The position numbers and the translations under genes were made by a program. This document shows, piece after piece, positions 30,086 through 38,222 of a stretch of DNA of 43,525 nucleotides. The DNA is from Halopenitus persicus. GTDB lineage: Archaea; Halobacteriota; Halobacteria; Halobacteriales; Haloferacaceae. Within the stretch, counting starts at the first letter, position 1. Every line of letters begins with the position of its first letter. The stretch is from NCBI RefSeq assembly GCF_900107205.1, contig NZ_FNPC01000013.1:1-43525 (forward strand), read 5' to 3'. The notes under the pieces were generated by a model. That model had not been told where the DNA came from and ran no database searches. It saw only the letters and a program-made list of their open reading frames with translations.

Positions 30086-31198
30086 TTATCGACCACTGCC
30101 TGAGCGAAGCCGATCGATTCGATCCCCGAGCGCCACCTTGATAGAGAGCGGATTCGGGACTCGCCTTCGTGTTGGTTCTAAGGCGTGTACGTCGGCGTAT
30201 TCGATGAGCGCATCAGCGACGGTTGTCCGCCCGGCCTGTTCGGCAGCGTACTCGTCAGCTGCGCGGATTCGTCGACGGGCAAGCCAAAACCCGATAAGAA
30301 CCACTCCAAGTGAGAGTCCGAGTAACGGCCACTGTGGTCCGATACCGATGACGGACGCGATGAGTGCGATACTCGCAACGAGGACAGTACCAAGCCTGAT
30401 CTCGAAAACATAGGTCCGGAGTTTCCCTGCCTCGATTGCAAGCAGCGCAGTGGCTGTCTCATCGTCGAATACATCGAGAAATGTACTTGTGACGAAGAGG
30501 CGTCGGTAGTTTGGTGGCCCGCGAACGATTGTACTCGCCGTTTCTTCGTTTTCAGTATCGAGGATTCGGGCGTCTCGAACGCTGAGACCGGCCCGTGAAC
30601 GGAGTTGTTCCAGTCTGTCCGCACGTTCTCCAGTTGGTGTCGTCGTCGAACGAAGTAGCGGGATTACCCATGGGGATGCGTACAGCAAACCAAGTATGAG
30701 AACGATGAGTGTGAGAGCTGGGGCAAGTAGTGAGGATTCAAGCGAGAACACTTGCAACGGTGTGAGTATGACCGTGAGAAGGACGCTAAGTCCAACGATG
30801 TACCGTGCCATCTTGCTGATCGCGGTGCTAGTGGAAAGTTCTAGATCACGTACTTCGCGGACACCACGTACCGTCGGGAGATACGAAACGAGCCAGATAC
30901 AGCCGGCCGCGAGGAACGTGACGAACTGCGAGAGCACTCCGTCCAGCAGTTCCGGACTAGCGGGGAGCGCCGTGAGGAACGCGGCCCCGGATCCAGTGAG
31001 AGCGAACACGCCGTAGGAGAGTAATGCGTACGGGAATAGCACGGCTCCATACAGCAACCTGTACTTTCCGACGGGGTTTCGAAGCCGGCGAACCACGACG
31101 GTACCGACGAGTCCGATGAGGCCGCCGATGAGCGCAAGCCCAACAAATGCGGCGATCGCGGCACTAATCGAGGGCGGCGTGGCTTGGAGGGCAGCCAT
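30086..31198 (-). CDS. M48-peptidase-like membrane protein with lost zinc ligands
   Basis: A 370-residue protein, five or more membrane segments in the N-terminal half (IAAFVGLALIGGLIGLVGTV, LLYGAVLFPYALLSYGVF, LLTVILTPLQVFSLESSL, LLAPALTLIVLILGLLYAS). The C-terminal half follows the HtpX/M48 plan: LFVTSTFLDVFDDETATALL and then AIEAGKLRTY where active members have HExxH, and RIRAADEYAAEQAG where the third ligand (E in ExxxD) should be. Key residues H, H and E are replaced, so peptidase activity is unlikely; it may be a regulatory pseudoenzyme. A GTG at 31219 is an alternative start. Confidence 0.65.
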   Translation of the reverse strand: MAALQATPPSISAAIAAFVGLALIGGLIGLVGTVVVRRLRNPVGKYRLLYGAVLFPYALLSYGVFALTGSGAAFLTALPASPELLDGVLSQFVTFLAAGCIWLVSYLPTVRGVREVRDLELSTSTAISKMARYIVGLSVLLTVILTPLQVFSLESSLLAPALTLIVLILGLLYASPWVIPLLRSTTTPTGERADRLEQLRSRAGLSVRDARILDTENEETASTIVRGPPNYRRLFVTSTFLDVFDDETATALLAIEAGKLRTYVFEIRLGTVLVASIALIASVIGIGPQWPLLGLSLGVVLIGFWLARRRIRAADEYAAEQAGRTTVADALIEYADVHALEPTRRRVPNPLSIKVALGDRIDRLRSGSGR

Positions 31199-31262
31199 AC
31201 TGGTGTCTTCCTGAAACACGCACTAAAATCACCGCGGTTGATAGGAAACGATAGCCGTTTCT

Positions 31263-31276
31263 CAAAACAGGTTTTG
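31263..31276. promoter_or_regulatory. Candidate shared operator, copy 2
   Basis: caaaac ag gttttg, a perfect 6-bp dyad 42 bp before the ATG at 31319; nearly the same sequence is at 26199-26212. Confidence 0.3.
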
Positions 31277-31318
31277 AACGTTCGAGATATTGACATCGCC
31301 TGCTCTTTGATGCTACAT

Positions 31319-31831
31319 ATGGCCCTCCACCAGACACTTAGCTCGTGTTCGAACAGCACCAATAGACGCCGATTCCTCGCCGCGTGTGGCGTTGGATTCT
31401 TCGGCAGCACTGCTGGCTGTACGACGATCGTGAACAGCCTTGCCGATCTCGCGTTAGGCGATGTCAACCTCTTCAACGAAACTGAAGATGTCCTTACCGG
31501 TACTGTGACCATCACCGGTCCGGGAGATGAGACTGTTCTCTCAGAATCGTTCGATTTACCACCAGAATCGGATGACGACGATACTAACGAGAACAACGAC
31601 GAAGACGGCGTGACGGCCTACGAAGACGTGTGGACTGTGCCTGGCACCTATGAAGCCAGTGTCGAATTGGATGGTGATTCCGAAGTTCAGGGAGAATCCA
31701 CTGGATCAGAGTCAATCTCGATTGAGGACACGTCCGAGGAGATGCTCGCTATCACCTTCGGTATGGAAGAGGTCGATGACCCGATCGACTTTATCGTTGG
31801 CGAGTCGTTGAGCGACTTCGCACAGGCGTGA
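31319..31831 (+). CDS. Tat-exported lipoprotein of unknown function
   Basis: A 170-residue precursor from the ATG at 31319: MALHQTLSSCSNSTNRRRFL, then AACGVGFFGSTAGC, a Tat motif (NRRRF) and a lipobox cysteine (TAGC). The mature part is very acidic (LPPESDDDDTNENNDEDG) and holds a beta-sandwich-like segment: FNETEDVLTGTVTITGPGDE, VWTVPGTYEASVELDGD, EEMLAITFGMEEVDDPIDF. Fits surface lipoproteins of haloarchaea; binding partner unknown. The frame is open upstream to 31184 but the Tat signal marks the real start. Followed on the same strand by another secreted protein. Confidence 0.7.
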   Translation: MALHQTLSSCSNSTNRRRFLAACGVGFFGSTAGCTTIVNSLADLALGDVNLFNETEDVLTGTVTITGPGDETVLSESFDLPPESDDDDTNENNDEDGVTAYEDVWTVPGTYEASVELDGDSEVQGESTGSESISIEDTSEEMLAITFGMEEVDDPIDFIVGESLSDFAQA

Positions 31832-31946
31832 CCGATACCATCTGGATTACCTACAAAGCGCTGCGAAACTCCTCTGTTCGTTCTCATTCAAGCCCATTTT
31901 GACTCTTCCAAGTTTTTATACGTGCTATTGTTGAACCCTGCCATAT

Positions 31947-32333
31947 ATGCCCTCCATCACGCGACGAAAGACGATTGGCCTGCTCACAGGATGTGTTGCA
32001 CTCGGTGCAATCGGCAGTGCCGTGGCACATACGACACAGAAGAACGCGCCGCATCTGATCGTGAACAATCAAACGGAGCGCGAACTGGACATCACGACGG
32101 TCATCCGCACTGTTGAAGATAGCGAGGTTCTCGTCGACGACACGGCAGCCATTTCGGCGAACGGCGATCGCGGATACACGGGTCTCGCGTCCAATGAACC
32201 ACTTGACGTGACGATTCACACGGAAACCGGGTTGGAGAACACCTATCGATGGGAAGAAACCGATCCAGAGAACGCGTTGTCAATCGGAGTCTCTATGGAC
32301 GAAATCGGCTTTGTCGTTGCAACGCCGCCCTAA
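31947..32333 (+). CDS. Secreted protein with Tat-like signal
   Basis: A 128-residue protein with the signal MPSITRRKTIGLLTGCVALG, GSAVAHTTQ: the TRRK start and hydrophobic core are Tat-like, with a possible signal-peptidase site after AVAH. The mature part is a small beta-rich domain, APHLIVNNQTERELDITTVI, VLVDDTAAISANGDRGYTGL, DVTIHTETGLENTYRWEET. Plan resembles the preceding lipoprotein's domain, so the two may have a common job. Ends 14 bp before the DUF6159-like gene, probably an operon. Confidence 0.65.
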   Translation: MPSITRRKTIGLLTGCVALGAIGSAVAHTTQKNAPHLIVNNQTERELDITTVIRTVEDSEVLVDDTAAISANGDRGYTGLASNEPLDVTIHTETGLENTYRWEETDPENALSIGVSMDEIGFVVATPP

Positions 32334-32347
32334 ATTGGTGAGTCAGT

Positions 32348-33175
32348 ATGGCCTCGAAATACCGACGCGGGTTCGACATTACCCGTGACAGCCTGCGTGT
32401 GTTCACCCGCGAACCGAGTCTGATACTCCTGCCGGTGTTGAGCCTTCTCGCCGTCGGGAGCGCCTTCGCCGTTCTCACAGCGATCGTCTTCCAGCAGGGG
32501 CTCGTCGAGTCGCTTGTCACCAACGATCTCTACCAGTACGGAGCGTTGTTTTGTGCGATTGCGATCTCGTCAAGCGTAGCGACGTTCTTCAACGCCGCCG
32601 TGGTGCACTGCGCGGCCCAACTGTTCGATGGTAATCCGACATCCGTCCGGGACGGGCTCGCCGCAGCGTGGCGTGCCCGCCGTCAGATCGCTGTGTGGGC
32701 CGTCGTCGCCGCGACGCTCGGCACGGTTCTGTACATCCTCGATGAGAAGTTCGGCGTCGTCGGAAGCCTGACGCGAGCGGTCTTCAATCTCGCGTGGGCG
32801 CTGCTGACGTTCTTCATCGTGCCAGTCATCGTCCTTGACGAGCGACGGAGTCTGCGCCGCCAGCTCCGGCGAAGTGGATCGCTTTTTCGAGACACGTGGG
32901 GTGAAAGCGTCTCCGCTACGCTCGGCGTAAGTTTCGTCTTCCTGCTCGTTGCGTTGCCTGGCGTCGCACTGGGTGCGGTGGGGTTCTTCGTGCTCGATGG
33001 TATACTCGCTACCGGGGCGCTCGTCAGTGGTGGCGTGATCATCGTCGCTGCCATCGTTGGCTCGCAGACGGCATCTGCAATCGTCCGGACCGCGCTGTAT
33101 CGATACGCGACGACGGGTGAAGGGGTCGGCCCGTTCGAGAATCGGGACCCGGACACGGTCTTCCCCGAGAGCTGA
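32348..33175 (+). CDS. DUF6159-like membrane protein
   Basis: A 275-residue multi-pass protein: MASKYRRGFDITRDSLRVFT, REPSLILLPVLSLLAVGSAF are the typical start of the DUF6159 group ('SW-vL-p-ll-fPvLS'). About six membrane segments; the loop VDGNPTSVRDGLAAAWRARR (ATFFNAAVVHCAAQLFDGNP before it) and SLRRQLRRSGSLFRDTWGES are characteristic positions, close to those in the DUF7847-like proteins of this window. Function unknown. Its stop is 2 bp before the next start, so it is translated with 33178-33891. Confidence 0.75.
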   Translation: MASKYRRGFDITRDSLRVFTREPSLILLPVLSLLAVGSAFAVLTAIVFQQGLVESLVTNDLYQYGALFCAIAISSSVATFFNAAVVHCAAQLFDGNPTSVRDGLAAAWRARRQIAVWAVVAATLGTVLYILDEKFGVVGSLTRAVFNLAWALLTFFIVPVIVLDERRSLRRQLRRSGSLFRDTWGESVSATLGVSFVFLLVALPGVALGAVGFFVLDGILATGALVSGGVIIVAAIVGSQTASAIVRTALYRYATTGEGVGPFENRDPDTVFPES

Positions 33176-33177
33176 CG

Positions 33178-33891
33178 ATGCCGATCTACGACCGGCGTCC
33201 TGCTTCGGAGTACGAGGTCGTCGATCGATGGGACAACGGGATCGGGTGGCTCGCACATCCGAACGAAACCGGTCGCCGGACGAGTCACGCCGTCCTTGGA
33301 GAGAACGGCGGCGTGTGGCTCATCGATCCGATCGACGCGCCACGAATTGATGACGAGTTTTCGACGCTTGGGGACGTACACGGCGTGATCGTCTGTTCGA
33401 ACTACCACGTCCGTGACGCGGACGTGTTCGCGGCGCGTCACGACGTACCAGTGTACTGTCCCCCGTGGCTCTCTCGGGCGACATCTCAACTCGGTACTCC
33501 GATCGAACCGGAAACGAGTACCGTCGGTACGTCCGGATTCGAACTCCGTCGTTGCCGTCCGTTCCCGGGCTGGTCTGAAGCAGTTGCGTATCGTGGATCC
33601 GATGAAACGCTCTACGTCCCCGACGTACTCGGGACTTCACCGCTGTTCACTGTGGGTGAGGAGCGGCTCGGGATGTATCTCTTGTGTCGGTTCGCACCAC
33701 CACGGGCCGTGTTCGAAGAGCTGTCTCCACAACGAATCCTCGTCGGACACGGCCAAGGAATCTTTGAGAACGCCTCGCCCGCTTTGAGGACGGCCCTTGA
33801 TGGAGCGCGTCACCGCTTGCCTGCAGCGCTTCGATCCAACGGATGGGGACAAATCCGGGCGCTGACAGCGGCACTCGGTGATCGGAGCTAA
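33178..33891 (+). CDS. Metallo-beta-lactamase-fold-like protein with weak metal site
   Basis: A 237-residue protein: PIYDRRPASEYEVVDRWDNG, then ENGGVWLIDPIDAP (the N-terminal beta sandwich with the 'GvlIDP' strand), VHGVIVCSNYHVRDADVFAA where an MBL enzyme would have HxHxDH, VPVYCPPW, a later FPGWSEAVAYRG, TLYVPDVLGTS, and RILVGHGQGIFE, the place of the last histidines. The first metal motif is reduced (N-Y-H-V-R-D), so a catalytic zinc pair is doubtful. This fold occurs in haloarchaea as enzymes of unknown substrate. Probably in an operon with the DUF6159-like gene. Cassette D lies 5 bp after its stop. Confidence 0.65.
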   Translation: MPIYDRRPASEYEVVDRWDNGIGWLAHPNETGRRTSHAVLGENGGVWLIDPIDAPRIDDEFSTLGDVHGVIVCSNYHVRDADVFAARHDVPVYCPPWLSRATSQLGTPIEPETSTVGTSGFELRRCRPFPGWSEAVAYRGSDETLYVPDVLGTSPLFTVGEERLGMYLLCRFAPPRAVFEELSPQRILVGHGQGIFENASPALRTALDGARHRLPAALRSNGWGQIRALTAALGDRS

Positions 33892-33896
33892 ATCCG

Positions 33897-34318
33897 ATTG
33901 CTGTTGAACTCTTATCCTTCAGGCATATTTCATCCGAAACAGCTGGTCGCTGAAGAGTGCGAACACAACGGTAGCTACTCCGATTCGGAAGGTGTTACCC
34001 TATCAATGCCAGCGTAGAATATCGCCGTCAACGCGACAGTTAGGATCAGTCCAACAACGATCGGCAAAAGGCCAGTCGGGTCGGGAGTAGCGATGAACGC
34101 GACAGAAAACCCGACAGATAATCCGAGTAAGACGGATGCGAAACCTCGAACGAACCAGCGCATATCCACCGATTCCATCGGGTACATCATAAGATCGGTG
34201 GGACAGATCATTGGTCGACAGCTGTTCTATCACCACTCACTGCTACTCGCTCCGAGGATATCCTGTACAGACCGCAACCAGACCAAAAGCTATCAGCTGG
34301 TGAGGACTTCAACAAGTC
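33897..34318 (+). mobile_element. Cassette D: diverged IS6-like ends around one membrane-protein gene
   Basis: About 422 bp. Left-type end: TTGCTGTTGAACTC, TTCAGGCATATTTCATCCG, AAACAGCTGGTCGCTG, AAGAGTGCGAACACAAC. Right-type end, inverted, ending near 34318: complement GACTTGTTGAAGTCC, TCACCAGCTGATAGC, GGTTGCGGTCTGTACAGG. More decayed in its tips than A-C and E, so probably the oldest. No target duplication found. The cargo stop (33975-33977) is 5 bases after the left-type block. Confidence 0.75.
33975..34190 (-). CDS. Small membrane protein, cassette D cargo
   Basis: A 71-residue protein if started at 34190 (MMYPMESVDMRWFVRGFASV); an upstream in-frame ATG at 34211 and an internal one at 34163 are alternatives. 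Two segments, about residues 15-33 (FASVLLGLSVGFSVAFI) and 41-60 (LLPIVVGLILTVALTAIFYA), then GIDRVTPSESE. No family recognised. Fully inside cassette D and oriented like the cargo of A, B and C. Confidence 0.55.
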   Translation of the reverse strand: MMYPMESVDMRWFVRGFASVLLGLSVGFSVAFIATPDPTGLLPIVVGLILTVALTAIFYAGIDRVTPSESE

Positions 34319-34331
34319 GTCGAATTTTCGC

Positions 34332-35348
34332 TCAGGGATAGACAGCTAACTCGAATTCGTACCAACTCCCGTCGTAGACCGCGTACATATTCGGAAACGT
34401 CGTATACTCTGTATACTCGCTGTGTTCCTGCACGTGGTCGGCGGCGTTGAGCTGCGTGAGAACTGTGTCGAGTCCGTCCGACATTGGTGGTGACTCTTCA
34501 TAGAACCCCGAGACTGGTCTCCCGTCCGTCGCCGTGTCGAGTAGCTCTGTCGCCTCACTTGAGAGCGAACCCGTCGAAAAGTCGACTTCGAGAACGGTGT
34601 CGCGGACGTGTTGCTCGTATTCCGATCGGGATCTCCCAATCTGCTCGGCTGTGAACGTCCGTTCGGTCACGGGGATGGTATTCTGCTCGGCTCGTGCCTG
34701 GAACAGATGGTCGTTGTGTTGTAGATACTCGAACGGCGGCGACGGGACGAGATCGCTTGCTTCGGTATCGAGGTGGTGGTGATACGTGACGCCGCGTGAA
34801 CCAGGCTTCTGATCACCGACATCGATCGCCGGGTCTCGATCCGCCGCTGCGGCTTCCATCGCCTGCTGGAGTATCTGCTGGTCACGATCGGACAGTGACG
34901 TGACCGGTACTGTGACCGGATCAGTACTGTCGGGCTGTTCCGCATCCTGTAAGTCGAGGTAGAACTCCCACCAGTCTCGTTCGACAGTACGAACCGTCTC
35001 GACATGGATCCGGTAGTACCGATCGCCGTCCGTAGCGAACTGAGGACGTTCCCGTTGCTCGGAGCCGAAGTCGTACTCGTGAGCCAACTGGTAGTTCAGC
35101 ACCGTAACCGAGCCACTCGCAAGCAGTTCGTCGTAGACGGTTCGCTTGTACTCGTCAGGGTAATCGATAGCGAACTGGGCTCGGTGTCCTGCTGGGTCTG
35201 TCAGTAGGAACGCCTCGTACGGATCCTCTGTCGGATATGCACTCAATCGAAAGCGACTATCACCTGACGAGAGACAGCCAGCAACACTCGTGACGCCCGC
35301 TGCCCCGAGTGTCGTCAACAATGTCCGTCGAGTATATTGCATACTCAT
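34332..35348 (-). CDS. Tat lipoprotein of unknown function
   Basis: A 338-residue precursor: MSMQYTRRTLLTTLGAAGVT, SVAGC gives a Tat motif (TRRTLL) and lipobox cysteine near residue 25. The mature chain is acidic with mixed helix and strand: FRLSAYPTEDPYEAFLLTDP, KRTVYDELLASGSVTVLNYQ, YYRIHVETVRTVERDWWEFY, GVTYHHHLDTEASDLVPSPP, and ends MYAVYDGSWYEFELAVYP. No catalytic motif. Anchored on the outer face of the membrane. It is a cluster partner only by position (convergent with cassette D; divergent from 35606). Confidence 0.7.
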   Translation of the reverse strand: MSMQYTRRTLLTTLGAAGVTSVAGCLSSGDSRFRLSAYPTEDPYEAFLLTDPAGHRAQFAIDYPDEYKRTVYDELLASGSVTVLNYQLAHEYDFGSEQRERPQFATDGDRYYRIHVETVRTVERDWWEFYLDLQDAEQPDSTDPVTVPVTSLSDRDQQILQQAMEAAAADRDPAIDVGDQKPGSRGVTYHHHLDTEASDLVPSPPFEYLQHNDHLFQARAEQNTIPVTERTFTAEQIGRSRSEYEQHVRDTVLEVDFSTGSLSSEATELLDTATDGRPVSGFYEESPPMSDGLDTVLTQLNAADHVQEHSEYTEYTTFPNMYAVYDGSWYEFELAVYP

Positions 35349-35605
35349 TTGCCACGTCTACTGCTCATCGATGGGGTTCGAAACGGTTCTCTCTCACAGA
35401 ACTGGTCGAAGAATATACGATACTGACGTAGTATCACGAGTAGCTAGTCATCGCTGGGCGGGATGCTTCAAGACCCCGGTAGCTCAAATCGAAACTGTGC
35501 TTTGCGTCGTGTCCGCGAAACAGGCGGTAGAAGGTCTCAAATGGTTAAATGTGGTTTTGATGCTCCGTTCGACCTAATATATGACAGGGGTAACCCGTAG
35601 ATACG

Positions 35606-36415
35606 ATGGTCATCGTCTCCGCATTCAAAGATGGATTCACCGCCCTCCGCGCGAATCCGATCCTGCTCGTCGCCGGCCTTCTTGTCGGAGCGGGCAGCCA
35701 GCTGCAATACGTTGATCACCTGATTGAATCACCGCTTCTCTCGGCTGGCGTGTCGCTCGCCTGGCTGATCGTCTTCCCGTTCGTTATCGGCGGGTTCATC
35801 GGCACTGCCCAAGCTGCGATCGACGGCGCAGACGCATCCCTCACTCACTTTTTCACTGTAGCCCGGACTCATTACCTTCGGCTTCTCCTTGCAACTGTGG
35901 TGTTCGTGCTCCTCGTGTTTGGAACCGCGATCGGATTTGGGCTCCTCGGGTTCATCCTCGGTATCGGAGCGATGGCGCTCGCCGCGATTCACGAGATGGC
36001 TGCGTTCGCAGCAGGCGTCATCTCTCTGCTTATGTGGCTTGTGTCGATCCTCGTTGTCATTATGTTCGTGCAGTTTTACGACACGGCGATCGTCATCGAA
36101 AACGCGAGTGTCACTGATGCGTTTCGGAGAAGTGTTGGGCTCGTTCGCTCGAACCTGAAAAGCGTCACTGGATTCTCCGTGGCGTGGCTCGTCCTGCTGA
36201 ACGTCTTCTTCATTCCCGAATACCTGATCCAGTTGACGATGACAAATGCTGGCCCAGCTGACGTATTACCGATCGAGCTCAGGATTCCGATCGCTGTCCT
36301 GCTTCCCATCGGGATCGCTTTTTCCGCGGTCGGCTTCGCGTACTTCTACACGGTGTACACAGCCTACTATATGCGATTAATCGCTGCCTCAACTGATACT
36401 CAGGACTCAGTATGA
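35606..36415 (+). CDS. Haloarchaeal multi-pass membrane protein (DUF7847-like)
   Basis: A 269-residue protein: MVIVSAFKDGFTALRANPIL, LVAGLLVGAGSQLQ is the usual entry segment. About six segments; the loop AAIDGADASLTHFFTVARTH and later VTDAFRRSVGLVRSNLKSVT match the paralogues at 24235-25008, 32348-33175 and 36952-37857 in position. Ends YYMRLIAASTDTQDSV. Function unknown. It precedes the ArsR-like regulator at 36503 by 87 bp on the same strand. Confidence 0.7.
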   Translation: MVIVSAFKDGFTALRANPILLVAGLLVGAGSQLQYVDHLIESPLLSAGVSLAWLIVFPFVIGGFIGTAQAAIDGADASLTHFFTVARTHYLRLLLATVVFVLLVFGTAIGFGLLGFILGIGAMALAAIHEMAAFAAGVISLLMWLVSILVVIMFVQFYDTAIVIENASVTDAFRRSVGLVRSNLKSVTGFSVAWLVLLNVFFIPEYLIQLTMTNAGPADVLPIELRIPIAVLLPIGIAFSAVGFAYFYTVYTAYYMRLIAASTDTQDSV

Positions 36416-36502
36416 CCATCCACCAACAATTACGTACGAGAGTTTCGAACAGCCACCGAACAGATCCCCGCGATCGCCACCCACAGAAACTAGCCAAACC
36501 CT

Positions 36503-36955
36503 ATGTCACGGATCCTCCCGACACAAACTGACGCAACCGTCGAACGAAGCGATACTCCGGCCGTCCTGAGTCTCGACGACGACGGGACGCGAGACGTGAT
36601 CGAAGCATTGTCCTCCGAGACCGCCTACGAGATCTTTCGACTGCTCAACGAAACGCCGGCGACGCCGTCACGGATCGCTGACCAGCTCAATCAGAGTGTG
36701 CAGAACGTCCATTATCACTTGGAGAATCTCGAATCGGCCGGCATAATCGAAGTTACCGACACCTGCTATTCGGAGAAAGGTCGAGAGATGAGCGTCTACG
36801 TCGTTTCTGAAGACCCGACACTGCTCTTTCTCGGCACCGAGGACGATCGACCGGGTCTCAAACGCGCGTTCAAATCCTTCGCCTCACTGCTTGGTCCACC
36901 GTCGATCCTGCTTGCCGCCGGTGAATCCATCTCCCGGTTCGTTACTGCCGAATGA
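36503..36955 (+). CDS. ArsR-like winged-helix regulator
   Basis: A 150-residue protein. Residues about 25-100 are a winged helix: LDDDGTRDVIEALSSETAYE, IFRLLNETPATPSRIADQLN, QSVQNVHYHLENLESAGIIE, VTDTCYSEKGREMSVYVVSE; the recognition helix is SVQNVHYHLENL. The C-terminal part (RAFKSFASLLGPPSILLAAG) may contact the membrane or dimerise. The stop overlaps the start of the next gene by 4 bp (ATGA at 36952), so regulator and membrane protein are translationally coupled. Confidence 0.8.
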   Translation: MSRILPTQTDATVERSDTPAVLSLDDDGTRDVIEALSSETAYEIFRLLNETPATPSRIADQLNQSVQNVHYHLENLESAGIIEVTDTCYSEKGREMSVYVVSEDPTLLFLGTEDDRPGLKRAFKSFASLLGPPSILLAAGESISRFVTAE

Positions 36956-37857
36956 GCGAACATACCGACACACCGGTCCGAAGAGCTTCTACTGCCGGCG
37001 ACCCAACCACGGCTGACGTGGCACCGACGATCAAAGCCCGAGACGATGTCGATGGCTGTGGCTGTCTTGATTGCCGCAATATCGAGATACCCGCAACTCG
37101 TCGAAGCGTCCTCGATTCGTTAGTCTGGTCCGTTCGTCTGTTTCGATCCTATCCGTCAATTGTCGTTTTCGCGGGTGTGATCATTTTGGCCAGACGGCTT
37201 CTCGAAACGGACAGTATCAACGTGCTTCCGATGCCTGTAATCGGCGTGGTTGAGGTCCTGACGGCGTTTGCGTTCATCATCTTGATCCGTGCCTACGTGG
37301 GAACGATCGTCGCCGGCGAACTGACCGGCGAGCCCGTCACGAGACGTGAGGGATTACATCGAAGCCTCGCTCGGACGCCATCACTCGTCGGAGTCGTCAT
37401 TCTCACCGTGGTTTTGGTGATGACAATTCCGTTCCTCGTGGCACTCCCACTCTTCCTTATTGTCGGTGTGCTCCCGGTCACGCCGGTAGATATGATCAGT
37501 TTCCCCGTCGCTGCAGCGATCGGTGGAATCACCTTTGCCGTGCCGTTTCTGTTTCTCTTGTACAAATTCTGGTTCGCACTTGAGGCGTGTGTCATCGGCC
37601 AGTACGGCCCGCTCAAATCATTCCGCGTGAGTTGGCGCATCACGACGAACTACCGAGGGAAATTCGTGCTTATCGGGGTGATCGTTATTGGAAGTGCAGC
37701 TAGCCTCTTTCTCCCAACATATCTCCCCGAGATGGGGACGAGTCTGGCCTCGTTGAACCCCGTTTTGAACGTCATCTCATCGAGTGTCAGTGAACTACTC
37801 TCAATCGTGTGGGCAAGCGCCTACGCGCACATCTACGTCCAAGGTGTCGTATCGTGA
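36952..37857 (+). CDS. Multi-pass membrane protein coupled to the ArsR-like regulator
   Basis: A 301-residue protein. An N-terminal cytoplasmic part of about 55 residues includes DVDGCGCLDCRNIEIPATRR, a CGCxxC cluster that could bind metal. Then about six segments: SIVVFAGVIILARRLLE, VVEVLTAFAFIILIRAYVG, SLVGVVILTVVLVMTIPFLV, AAIGGITFAVPFLFLLYKFW, GKFVLIGVIVIGSAASLFLP. The 'F-v-W-r-t-N-Y' block (KSFRVSWRITTNYRGK) parallels the DUF7847-like proteins. The regulator it is coupled to may respond to a signal sensed here. Confidence 0.65.
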   Translation: MSEHTDTPVRRASTAGDPTTADVAPTIKARDDVDGCGCLDCRNIEIPATRRSVLDSLVWSVRLFRSYPSIVVFAGVIILARRLLETDSINVLPMPVIGVVEVLTAFAFIILIRAYVGTIVAGELTGEPVTRREGLHRSLARTPSLVGVVILTVVLVMTIPFLVALPLFLIVGVLPVTPVDMISFPVAAAIGGITFAVPFLFLLYKFWFALEACVIGQYGPLKSFRVSWRITTNYRGKFVLIGVIVIGSAASLFLPTYLPEMGTSLASLNPVLNVISSSVSELLSIVWASAYAHIYVQGVVS

Positions 37858-37901
37858 GCCGAGGCTTATGCCAGAGATTCAATTCCCTTGAGTAGACTCA
37901 A

Positions 37902-38222
37902 CTATGCTTTTTTAGATATACTGGAAGTACGTGGTGTCCAGAGACCATATAATATCAAACATAGTCCGATAGTCTGATTGATAGCACTAACAGCATAAAA
38001 CGTAACTTCGTCTGCTATTGGAATTATGATTACGAATAATAACAGGAATGGCGTCAAGAGTACCAAAACAAAACCAGCAGCAATGAATAACATCGGTCGT
38101 TGACCATTCCGAAGATAGCCACGTACAGCAAGATACGCAGTACTGATACCGAGTACAAGGGCTACGATAGAAAAGGCCAACCCAACAACTGCAACTGGGT
38201 GTGATAAACCAGTCTCTATCAT
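37902..38222 (-). CDS. DUF7521-like small membrane protein
   Basis: A 106-residue protein with three segments: about residues 7-28 (HPVAVVGLAFSIVALVLGIS), 41-70 (QRPMLFIAAGFVLVLLTPFL, LLFVIIIPIADEV), 80-96 (AVSAINQTIGLCLILYGLW). The plan (first segment, GYLRNGQRPMLFIAAGF loop, then 'YA-AIN--GL-LI-YGL') fits a haloarchaeal membrane family usually paired with an HTH gene (DUF7521, as I recall). Its start overlaps the upstream regulator's stop by 4 bp. Confidence 0.7.
   Translation of the reverse strand: MIETGLSHPVAVVGLAFSIVALVLGISTAYLAVRGYLRNGQRPMLFIAAGFVLVLLTPFLLLFVIIIPIADEVTFYAVSAINQTIGLCLILYGLWTPRTSSISKKA

Noticed and set aside
32570-33489. Long minus-strand frames opposite the DUF6159-like and MBL-like genes
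   Set aside because: Low-quality shadow composition; the plus-strand genes are continuous, acidic and recognisable.
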